Source: Rhizobium rosettiformans W3
GTDB taxonomy: Bacteria > Pseudomonadota > Alphaproteobacteria > Rhizobiales > Rhizobiaceae
Assembly: GCF_004912135.1 (NCBI RefSeq)
Contig: NZ_STGU01000009.1
Location: 62,001 to 126,000, forward strand
Direction: 5' to 3'
Length of the DNA: 64,000 nt
Notes under the pieces: generated by a model
What the model saw: the letters and a program-made list of their open reading frames with translations, nothing else
Database searches by the model: none
Told to the model about the DNA's origin: nothing
Shown: positions 27,420 to 34,566 of the stretch, piece after piece
How positions within the stretch are numbered: position 1 is the first letter of the stretch
Layout of the letters: every line of letters begins with the position of its first letter
Translations under genes and position numbers: made by a program

Positions 27420-28397
27420 TCAGAGCCAGCCTTTCCAACGGAAAAACAAGAAGGGGATGATGGCGGAGAGAAGCATGGCAAAAAGCGCCATGGGGTATCC
27501 GAAGTTCCATCCGAGTTCCGGCATGAATTGGAAGTTCATCCCGTAGATCGACGCGACGAGGGTCGGCGGCAGGAAGACCACCGAGGCGATCGAGAAGATC
27601 TTGATGATGGCATTCTGCTCGACATTGATCAGGCCGAGCGAGGCATCGAGCATGAAGGTGATGTTGTTGGCGACGAAAGCCGCGTGCTCGCCAAGCGACT
27701 GGAGGTCGCGGGCAACGAGGCCAAGGAGTTCGGCGGCCTCTTCTTCCCGGCGCACCGCCGGCTGCGACTGCAGGAAGATGACCAGGCGGGACAAGGAGAC
27801 AAGGCTGTCACGCACCTTGCTCACCAGCTGATGATGGCTGGCGATATCGAGCAGCTTGTCTTCCAGGAAACGCGGCGGACGGCGCTTGGCCGCCTTGCGG
27901 TTGACGAAGACGGTGATCGAGAGCGCATCGAGGCGGGCGGCGAGCGTTTCCAGGATCTCGGCGGTGCGATCGACGATCGTCTCCAGGAGATGGCCGAGAA
28001 GCTTGGCGCCCGTGTCGCATTGGCCGTTCAGGCGCAGGAGGCTTGCACTGAAGAGCTCGAACGCCTTCGGCTCGGCGTAGCGGATGGTGATCAGCCGCCC
28101 GCGAAACAGAATGAAGGCGATGTCAGTCAGGAGCGGATAGGTCGAATCTGCCCGGTAGAGCAGCGACGCGGTCATGTAGATCGCCTCGTTCTCGACATAG
28201 AGGCGGCTCGAGGGTTCGATATCCTTGAGCTCATCCGGCGTCGGCAGCTGAATGCCGATCCGACCTTCCACGAAATGCTCTTCCTCGCGGCTCGGCTTGA
28301 TCAGGTCGAGCCAGATGATGTCTTCGGAAAAATCGCCCGACGTCGGCTCTATGCCGATGATCTCGGCACTTCCGTCTTTTCGATAGGCCCTTATCAA
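27420..28397 (-). CDS. corA: CorA-type magnesium/divalent cation channel
   Basis: CorA/Mit1-family Mg2+ (also Co2+, Ni2+) transporter. A large N-terminal cytoplasmic domain is followed by two C-terminal helices: SIASVVFLPPTLVASIYGMN, with the essential GMN at the end of the first, and the second ending in a basic RWKGWL. 325 residues from a TTG at 28397; AAGGTG lies at ideal spacing upstream, and the 29 residues before it in frame do not match the family. It begins a corA-kup pair. The start is likely but not proved. Confidence 0.93.
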   Translation of the reverse strand: MIRAYRKDGSAEIIGIEPTSGDFSEDIIWLDLIKPSREEEHFVEGRIGIQLPTPDELKDIEPSSRLYVENEAIYMTASLLYRADSTYPLLTDIAFILFRGRLITIRYAEPKAFELFSASLLRLNGQCDTGAKLLGHLLETIVDRTAEILETLAARLDALSITVFVNRKAAKRRPPRFLEDKLLDIASHHQLVSKVRDSLVSLSRLVIFLQSQPAVRREEEAAELLGLVARDLQSLGEHAAFVANNITFMLDASLGLINVEQNAIIKIFSIASVVFLPPTLVASIYGMNFQFMPELGWNFGYPMALFAMLLSAIIPFLFFRWKGWL

Positions 28398-28574
28398 GGA
28401 CTGGTCACCTTCATGGCTCGCCGCGCGATTGAAGTCGCGGACACAATCATAGACGCAGACTGAAAGCCAAAGCAATTGTTGCACTACAGCAATGCGTCAT
28501 ATGCACGCCCGCCATGTGCAGCCCGGGTCAGAGGCACCCGAGCTTCAGCCCTGTTGGACCTAAAACGCGTTCTA

Positions 28575-29750
28575 TCACTCGAAAACGATTGTCGGTGCCG
28601 CCCGCCCTGCGCGGGTCTTGACCTGTTCCCAGACCTTCGTTGCGATGTCGCGATAGACCTTTGCCTGCGGGCCTTCCGGCTCACTCACCACCACCGGCGT
28701 TCCTGCATCGGAGGTCTCGCGGATGGACATGGTGAGCGGCACCTCGCCGAGGAAAGGTACACCAATGGTCTCGGCTTCCGCCTTGGCGCCGCCATGGCCG
28801 AAGATGTCGTAGCGATTGCCGGTGTCGGGCGCGATGAAGTAGCTCATGTTCTCGACGATGCCGAGGACGGGCACCTCGACCTTGTTGAACATGTTCAAGC
28901 CCTTGCGCGCATCGATGAGGGCGAGATCCTGCGGGGTGGAGACGATCACGGCACCGGAGAGCGGGACCTGCTGTGCCATCGTGAGCTGGGCGTCGCCGGT
29001 GCCCGGCGGCATGTCGACGACCAGCACATCGAGGTCGCCCCAGGCGACTTCGCGCAGCATCTGCATCAGCGCCGACTGGACCATCGGGCCGCGCCAGATC
29101 ATGGCCGTGCCCTCATCGACCAGGAAGCCCATGGACATGACCTTGATGCCGTAGTTCTCCATCGGCACGATGATGCGGTTTTCGATCTGCTGCGGCCGCC
29201 CGTTGATGCCGAGAAGGCGCGGCATGGACGGGCCGTAAACGTCGGCGTCCAGAATGCCGACGCGCAGGCCGTTCGCCTTCATCGCGAGCGCCAGGTTCAC
29301 CGCCGTGGTGGACTTGCCGACGCCACCCTTGCCGGAGGCGACCGCAATGATGGCATCGATGCCGGGCACCCCGGCTTTGGTCCGCTGTGCGCCAGCTTGG
29401 GCGGCTGCCGGTGCGTGAGAATGCGGATGGGCGTGGGAATGGGAATGGCCATGTGCGGGCGCTGCCGGTTGCGGCCGCGGCGGGGGCGCGGAGCCCTGCT
29501 TGCGCTCGGCCGTCAGACTGACCACCGCGCCCTTGACCCCAGGCAGTGCCTTGACCACGCGCTCTGCGGCCTGACGCAGCGGCTCCAGTTCCTGGGCGCG
29601 CTCGGCCGGCACATTGATCGAGAAATAGACCTTGGCATCGGAAATGAAGACATCAGACACCATGCCGAGATCGACGATGTTGCTTTCGAGATCCGGCCCG
29701 CGGATCCCCTTCATCGCCTCAATCACCAGGTCACGCGACAGTTCGGCCAT
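28575..29750 (-). CDS. mrp: Mrp/NBP35-type P-loop ATPase
   Basis: Mrp/ApbC family, involved in iron-sulfur cluster transfer. A DUF59 (MIP18) domain (about 1-80), a His-rich linker HGHSHSHAHPHSH at 100-112, then a MinD-like ATPase with deviant Walker A SGKGGVGKSTTAVNLALAM (about 139-157), LDADVYGPSMPRLLG and MPPGTGD. The usual CxxC of Mrp is absent: ENMSYFIAPDTGNRYDIFGH has APDT where many homologues have CPHC. ATG 29750 has an AAGAAGAG-type Shine-Dalgarno. It is the last gene before a 345-bp gap and probably is monocistronic. Confidence 0.92.
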   Translation of the reverse strand: MAELSRDLVIEAMKGIRGPDLESNIVDLGMVSDVFISDAKVYFSINVPAERAQELEPLRQAAERVVKALPGVKGAVVSLTAERKQGSAPPPRPQPAAPAHGHSHSHAHPHSHAPAAAQAGAQRTKAGVPGIDAIIAVASGKGGVGKSTTAVNLALAMKANGLRVGILDADVYGPSMPRLLGINGRPQQIENRIIVPMENYGIKVMSMGFLVDEGTAMIWRGPMVQSALMQMLREVAWGDLDVLVVDMPPGTGDAQLTMAQQVPLSGAVIVSTPQDLALIDARKGLNMFNKVEVPVLGIVENMSYFIAPDTGNRYDIFGHGGAKAEAETIGVPFLGEVPLTMSIRETSDAGTPVVVSEPEGPQAKVYRDIATKVWEQVKTRAGRAAPTIVFE

Positions 29751-30095
29751 TGCACTCTTCTTTCCGCTTACGTCTTACCGTTCAGCGAAATCAGATAATG
29801 GAGCCGGAGGCATTCGCCAACCGCAAATGCGGCGCGAGGGTGCGACCTTTGCGGCAGAGACAGACAAGCCGCCTGCGGAGAGCACCCCCCGCGGCGGCTT
29901 GGCAGGCTGCACCCGTTCACGGGTGTCGTGCAACGTCCCCTCTGGACTGTTCCTAACAATGCAGGAAGCGTGCCAGATGCGAATGCGGCAGATATCGGTG
30001 AATTGGCGAGGATTGCTCGGCTCTCGCGCGCAACAGATGCCGGGAAAACAGGCGGCGCTGCTTTCAGCAGCACAAAAAAGCACCAGCGTTTACGC
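29751..30095. other. Intergenic stretch upstream of mrp
   Basis: 345 bp without a clear gene, between the luxR stop and the mrp start (both minus strand). It contains a small hairpin CACCCG-TTCA-CGGGTG (29910-29925), possibly a terminator of luxR, but with no T-tract. No promoter consensus is clear, although mrp's promoter must lie here. Confidence 0.5.
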
Positions 30096-30833
30096 TTACT
30101 TGATCAAACCGAGGCGCAGGGCCTTCGCGACCGCCTGGGTGCGGTTGACCGCGTCCAGCTTCTTGGTGGCGCGGTTGAGATAGTGGTTGATCGTATGCTC
30201 CGACAGCGTCAGGATTTCCGCAATTTCCACGCTCGTCTTGCCCGCCGCCGTCCAGTTGAGGCAGTCGAGTTCGCGGTCGGTCAACATGTCGCTGTTGCGG
30301 CTGTCCATCTCGCGGATCTCGGCAAGACGGTTGAAGACATGCGCCGCGATGTAAGCGAGCTGTGTCATTTCCAGAGTGCTGAAGGGTTCGCGATCCCCGG
30401 CGAAGGAAACAGCGCCTCGGGCACCCGTCGCATCATGGACCGGAAAGTAGGCGCCGCGGTTCATCCGGAACCGATGGAAGAGGGCCTTTGACACCTCGCC
30501 GGATTTCGGATCGCGCTGAATCGCGACGTCGTCGATGTCGAAAAGCAGTGGAATGGAGGCGCGGCGCAGATGCGCGAGAACGGGGCTCCCCGACAACAAG
30601 GCCCCCTGATCGAATTCGGTCAGCAGATCGGCCGGCCAGTTGGTGATGATCGAGCTGCTGCTGAGTTCCTGCGCGGTGGCACCCGGCATGTTGAGCACCA
30701 TGAAGGCGCGGGCACCATAAAGCTCCGTCACGCGTTTCATGAAGCGAAAGACGTCGAACTGTGTCTTGAAGCTCTTGATGTCGCTGATCAGTCCGTCGAG
30801 ACGTTCCGCAGTGGCCATGTCCTGGTTTGTCAT
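30096..30833 (-). CDS. LuxR-family transcription regulator (solo, no luxI)
   Basis: A LuxR-type regulator, 245 residues, with an N-terminal ligand-binding-like domain (about 15-165) and a C-terminal GerE HTH (LTDRELDCLNWTAAGKTSVE ... SEHTINHYLNRATKKL; about 184-240). No luxI homologue lies nearby. Positions usually contacting the acyl-homoserine lactone differ: NWPADLLTEF has no Tyr near the first Trp, GSPVL has SP where AHL receptors have DP, and the strand corresponding to the second Trp reads IPLLFDI. The ligand may therefore differ. ATG at 30833 (MTNQDM); an earlier in-frame start exists. A 12-bp palindrome is 55 bp upstream. Confidence 0.9.
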   Translation of the reverse strand: MTNQDMATAERLDGLISDIKSFKTQFDVFRFMKRVTELYGARAFMVLNMPGATAQELSSSSIITNWPADLLTEFDQGALLSGSPVLAHLRRASIPLLFDIDDVAIQRDPKSGEVSKALFHRFRMNRGAYFPVHDATGARGAVSFAGDREPFSTLEMTQLAYIAAHVFNRLAEIREMDSRNSDMLTDRELDCLNWTAAGKTSVEIAEILTLSEHTINHYLNRATKKLDAVNRTQAVAKALRLGLIK

Positions 30834-31187
30834 CACACACCCATCCGGACCGGGGCACCGGCCGTGATCATCGAGGAGATTGTCCAAGACGTATACGTCA
30901 ATTGCTACTTCACCTGCCATTGGCCAGGGATCGGATGATCACGGCGAAACTCAAGCTCCAGCCAATCACTCCGAACCAGCACAAGACCGTTTCTTTCCGG
31001 TCCCGCAAAGAGAATGGTGAGAAACACCCAAAGACGATACCAATTGCGAATCTGACCCTTGGGTTGCCGGAGCATAGACTTGTAAAGCGTCAAGGGTCCA
31101 GATACCCCATGAATTTTACCGTAAACCCCTGTCTGAGACGTTAGTCGAAGGGCAAGGTCGACGACCATATCGAAAAGGAGGACACGC
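30834..31187. other. Divergent intergenic region, luxR / gluconolactonase
   Basis: 354 bp without a gene; it must hold the promoters of the minus-strand luxR and plus-strand gluconolactonase-like gene. It contains the palindrome GACGTATACGTC (30888-30899). The rest shows no confident promoter or RNA element. Confidence 0.5.
30888..30899. promoter_or_regulatory. 12-bp palindrome, possible LuxR-family operator
   Basis: GACGTATACGTC is a perfect palindrome about 55 bp upstream of the luxR ATG and 290 bp before the gluconolactonase start. Position suits autoregulation by the adjacent regulator, but no binding evidence exists. Confidence 0.45.
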
Positions 31188-32072
31188 GTGATCGCCACAC
31201 AGAGCTTCAACGGCAGGACACTCACCGAAGAGCCCATGGAGCTGGGTGAAGGCCCCGCCTATGATCCGGGCTCCGGCGCACTCTTCTGGTTCGACATCCT
31301 CGGCAAGACCCTCTGCGAGCTCGACGTCGAGCGTGGCCAGCTGAAGAAGCACTCCCTGCCCTTCCTCGGCAGCGTGATCGCTGTAGTCGACGCGGGCCGT
31401 CAGATGATCGCGTCCGACCAGGGACTGTTTCTGCGCGACGGCGCGACCGGCAAGCTCTCTCCCTATGCGACGATCGAAGACAAGCCGGAGAACCGTTCCA
31501 ATGACGGACGCATGCATACGAGCGGCGCCATGTGGATCGGCATGATGAGCCGCAAGGCAGAGACCGGCGCCGGAGCGATCTATCATGTCGCGGGCACCAC
31601 CGTGACGAAAATCTTCGACGCAGTCAGCATCCCGAACGGCATCTGCTTCTCGCCTGATGGCAGCGTCGGCTATTTCAACGACTCGAAGGTCAACCACATG
31701 ATGCGGGTGACGGTCGACCCGTCCACCGGACTGCCAACGGGCGCGCCCACGGTGTTGATCGATCAGTCCCAGCGCCAGGGCGTCATTGACGGATCGGTGG
31801 TCGATCTCGAGGGGACGATCTGGAACGCGAACTGGGATGGCGGCGCTGTCGATCGCTATTCGCCCGAGGGTCAGCATATCGCACGCTACGCCGTGCCCGT
31901 TCGTCGGCCGACCTGCCCCGCCTTCTTTGGCGCCAACCTCGATCGCCTCGCCTTCACCTCCTGCTGGGAGGGGCTCAGCGATGCCGAGAGAGCAGCAGAC
32001 AAGCTTGCCGGTGTCACCTTCGATCTCGGCATCAGCGTCAAGGGCAAGCCCGAACCGCGCTTCAAGCTCTAA
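31188..32072 (+). CDS. SMP-30/gluconolactonase-family lactonase
   Basis: Six-bladed beta-propeller metal-dependent lactonase (SMP-30/LRE family), 294 residues. Metal-site candidates: Glu in ELGEGPAYDPGSGALFWFDI, Asn in IPNGICFSPDGSVGYFNDS and Asp in GVIDGSVVDLEGTIWNANWD; RSNDGRMHTSGAMWIG is the substrate-side loop. Start GTG at 31188 follows AAGGAG at good distance. It likely hydrolyses a sugar lactone; the substrate is unknown. A terminator follows (32119-32140). It is divergent from luxR, so a regulator-target relationship is possible. Confidence 0.9.
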   Translation: MIATQSFNGRTLTEEPMELGEGPAYDPGSGALFWFDILGKTLCELDVERGQLKKHSLPFLGSVIAVVDAGRQMIASDQGLFLRDGATGKLSPYATIEDKPENRSNDGRMHTSGAMWIGMMSRKAETGAGAIYHVAGTTVTKIFDAVSIPNGICFSPDGSVGYFNDSKVNHMMRVTVDPSTGLPTGAPTVLIDQSQRQGVIDGSVVDLEGTIWNANWDGGAVDRYSPEGQHIARYAVPVRRPTCPAFFGANLDRLAFTSCWEGLSDAERAADKLAGVTFDLGISVKGKPEPRFKL

Positions 32073-32118
32073 GCTTTTGTTTCTGCTCTGGGGTTTGCTG
32101 GCCGCCGACCGGCCGCGC

Positions 32119-32140
32119 AAACCCTTTTGCGGGTTTTTTG
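32119..32140 (+). terminator. Rho-independent terminator after the gluconolactonase gene
   Basis: AAACCC-TTTTGC-GGGTTT hairpin with the T run continuing GGGTTTTTTG, 47 bp past the stop codon. Confidence 0.75.
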
Positions 32141-32179
32141 TTCCTGTAGAAGCGTGAAAATAATCCGGGCATCGACGAT

Positions 32180-32204
32180 GGAACGATAAGGACCGCTGGA
32201 CATT
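32180..32204 (+). promoter_or_regulatory. EcfG/RpoE2-type promoter (GGAAC-N18-TT)
   Basis: GGAAC (32180-32184), 18 nt, then TT (32203-32204) matches the general stress sigma factor consensus of Rhizobiales (GGAAC-N18/19-TT). It lies 85 bp before the PRC-barrel start codon. Short motif, so a chance match is possible. Confidence 0.5.
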
Positions 32205-32288
32205 TTCCTCACGAACCGACGCCGCCCACACTGCAAGCCAGCAAGCAGCGTCATTCGCAGACCATCTCAGAGGAAAGGTAGGTCCACC

Positions 32289-33008
32289 ATGAACAAGTCC
32301 TTCAAGACGCTCGCCGCCGCCGTACTGCTCGGCTCGACCGCAATCGCTCCGCTCGCCATCGCTCAGGATGCGACGCCGGGTGCAACGACCACCCCGCCGG
32401 CTGCAACCGACGGCGCTGCAACGACTACGCCCGCTCCGGTCACGCCTGACGCTTCGACCGACGGCACCTCCGGCGCCATGGGCACCACTGCCGAAGCTCC
32501 TGCTGACGCCGCAGGCAACGGCACGTACCTGACCGAACAAGCCGAAAACCACATTTCCGTCAACGACTTCATGGGTCAGGCGATCTACACCGCTGACAAC
32601 CAGTCGATCGGTGACATCAATGACCTGCTGGTCGAAAAGGATGGCGGCATCGTCGCAGCTGTCGTTGGCGTCGGCGGCTTCCTCGGCATCGGCGAAAAGA
32701 ACGTCGCCGTTCCGTTCGAGAACATCACGATCACCCGCGTCATGGATGACGACACGGCGATGACCACTGACGGCGCTGCCACCACGGACGGTACGGCTGC
32801 TACCGGCATGGGCACGACCGGTACCGCCGGCACCACGGCTGCAACCGACACCGACGAAACCCAGGTCGAGCAGGTTGCTGACGCTGAAGTTCGCCTGACG
32901 ACGACTGAAACGGCCGAAAGCCTGCGCAACGCACCGGAATTCCGCACGCTGGAAGACCAGGCTGATGACGCGACCGACGGCACTACCACCTCGTCGACGG
33001 ATAACTAA
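32289..33008 (+). CDS. Exported PRC-barrel protein with Thr/Ala/Gly-rich linkers
   Basis: A 239-residue secreted protein. Signal peptide about 1-25 (LAAAVLLGSTAIAPLAIAQ). A low-complexity Thr/Pro/Ala linker (about 26-75), a PRC-barrel domain (about 80-150: ISVNDFMGQAIYTADNQSIG, VGGFLGIGEKNVAVPFENIT), a second Thr/Ala/Gly linker, then an acidic tail. PRC-barrels mediate envelope or photosynthetic protein interactions. A stress-type promoter lies upstream and a strong terminator downstream, so it is monocistronic. Rhizobial homologues are often stress-induced; this is an inference here. Confidence 0.9.
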   Translation: MNKSFKTLAAAVLLGSTAIAPLAIAQDATPGATTTPPAATDGAATTTPAPVTPDASTDGTSGAMGTTAEAPADAAGNGTYLTEQAENHISVNDFMGQAIYTADNQSIGDINDLLVEKDGGIVAAVVGVGGFLGIGEKNVAVPFENITITRVMDDDTAMTTDGAATTDGTAATGMGTTGTAGTTAATDTDETQVEQVADAEVRLTTTETAESLRNAPEFRTLEDQADDATDGTTTSSTDN

Positions 33009-33041
33009 TCCCGGAACGAGGGACGTGTTAAGGTCCTGACG

Positions 33042-33070
33042 GGCGGCGCTTCGGCGCCGCCTTTTCTTTT
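33042..33070 (+). terminator. Rho-independent terminator after the PRC-barrel gene
   Basis: GGCGGCGC (33042-33049), TTCG loop, GCGCCGCC (33054-33061), then TTTTCTTTT: a perfect 8-bp stem and UUCG-type tetraloop, 33 bp after the stop codon. Confidence 0.92.
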
Positions 33071-33089
33071 GCGTGAAGACCGGAATTCG

Positions 33090-34451
33090 TCAGGCAGAGG
33101 CGCGATCAACGAGCGCGAAATCGTGATGGTTTTCCGCGAGATAACGAAGAGTCGCAGCCGAATCCACGGGCTTGCCGAAATAATAGCCTTGCCCCATGCC
33201 GCAGCCGAGCTCCCTCAGCTTGCGTGCCTCGGCGTCCGTCTCGATGCCCTCGGCCACGACTTCGAGGTCGAGGCCTTCACACATGCTGACGATCGCCTTG
33301 ATGATGTGTTCCGATGTGCGATCCGTGGTGATCGCCGAGACGAAGGCGCGGTCGATCTTCACCTTGTCGAAGGTGAATTCGCGCAGGCGTCCAAGGCTCG
33401 ACTGGCCTGTGCCGAAGTCGTCGAGCGAGATGCGGATGCCGGCATCCTTCAATTCCTTGATGATCCGACGCGCCGTATCGGCCGAGGACATGACGGCCGT
33501 CTCGGTGATTTCGAGCTCGAGGCGGCGTGGGTCAAAGCCAACGCTGTTGAGGATCGACAGCGTGTTGAACGAGGTCCTGAGGTCCATCAGCTGGACAGAC
33601 GACAGGTTGAACGAGAGGAAGAGGTCGCGCGGCCAGGCGAGGGTTGCTTCCGCGGCCTTGCGCAACAGCATTTCGGACAGCGTGTCGATGAAACCGCGTT
33701 CTTCGGCCAGCGGCACGAAAACGGCGGGGGAGACAAAGCCGAGGTCAGGGTCGATCCAGCGGGCGAGTGCCTCGAAGCCGACGATGCGGTTGTCGCGCAG
33801 ACGGACGATCGGCTGGAAGTGAACGTCCACCGTATCGTTGATGATGGCATTGCGCAGCGCCTGTTCCAGCTGCGTTGCCTGCTTCATTTCCTGCGCGATC
33901 TCGCGGGAGTAGACGGTGATCTGGCCGCGACCGCGACGCTTGGATCGGTAAAGCGCCGTTTCAGCGCTCTTCATCAATTCCTCGAAATCTTCGCCGGCAA
34001 AGGGATAGACGGCAAAGCCGAGGGAGGCGGAGAGGCGCACATTGCGGTCGCCGAGGTCGTAAGGGGCGGAGAGGACGTCCTTGATCAACTGTCCGGCGCG
34101 CTCCGCGCCCAGTCGTTCGAAGACCAATGGCAGGACGATCGCGAACTCGTCGCCATCGTGACGCGTGACGATTGCGCCATCCGGCACGCAGGCCTTCAGG
34201 CGATGCGCCACCTGGCAGAGGATTTCATCGCCAGAGGCCTGGCCGAAGAGATCGTTGATCGGCTTGAAACCGTCGAGATTGACGATACCCACGGTGAAGG
34301 GTGCAGGGTCGGCTGCGCGGTCGGCGGCGAGTTGGCGCACCTTGTCGCTCAGCCTGTGGCGGTTGCCGAGGCCGGTCAAGCGATCGGTATAGCCTGTCGT
34401 CTTCTGGTCGCTCAGGCCTTGCGGCTCAGGCGGTCGTCCGGCGGGACCCAT
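33090..34451 (-). CDS. GGDEF-EAL protein with an atypical GGDEF motif
   Basis: A 453-residue cytoplasmic protein with a GGDEF domain (about 18-175) and a C-terminal EAL domain (about 195-445). No membrane or sensory domain. The GGDEF signature is DGDEF (99-103, RHDGDEFAIVLP); no RxxD inhibitory site is seen. The EAL domain looks active: FEALARW, ELEITETA, the LDDFGTG motif, KIDRAFV and VVAEGIET. I infer mainly phosphodiesterase activity on c-di-GMP, with the GGDEF half possibly binding GTP as an allosteric module. Located next to the PAS/receiver gene on the same strand, which may supply input. Confidence 0.9.
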   Translation of the reverse strand: MGPAGRPPEPQGLSDQKTTGYTDRLTGLGNRHRLSDKVRQLAADRAADPAPFTVGIVNLDGFKPINDLFGQASGDEILCQVAHRLKACVPDGAIVTRHDGDEFAIVLPLVFERLGAERAGQLIKDVLSAPYDLGDRNVRLSASLGFAVYPFAGEDFEELMKSAETALYRSKRRGRGQITVYSREIAQEMKQATQLEQALRNAIINDTVDVHFQPIVRLRDNRIVGFEALARWIDPDLGFVSPAVFVPLAEERGFIDTLSEMLLRKAAEATLAWPRDLFLSFNLSSVQLMDLRTSFNTLSILNSVGFDPRRLELEITETAVMSSADTARRIIKELKDAGIRISLDDFGTGQSSLGRLREFTFDKVKIDRAFVSAITTDRTSEHIIKAIVSMCEGLDLEVVAEGIETDAEARKLRELGCGMGQGYYFGKPVDSAATLRYLAENHHDFALVDRASA

Positions 34452-34566
34452 TCATGCTTCCTGGTACGGTTCCTTCCACGCGTGCCAGAATGGGTCTAAA
34501 ACATTAAGATAATCATATCGATGCTGCATGAGAGCGCTGCCCGGCCTCCCAAAAAATCGGGGGATA

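Noticed and set aside
26430..28463. Long plus-strand frame (about 680 codons) opposite kup and corA
   Set aside because: Highly charged translation (Asp/Glu/Gly/Arg) with no domain; it mirrors codon bias of the opposite membrane-protein genes.
31116..32552. Minus-strand frame of about 480 codons opposite the lactonase
   Set aside because: Opposite the well-supported SMP-30 gene and PRC-barrel gene; no motif.
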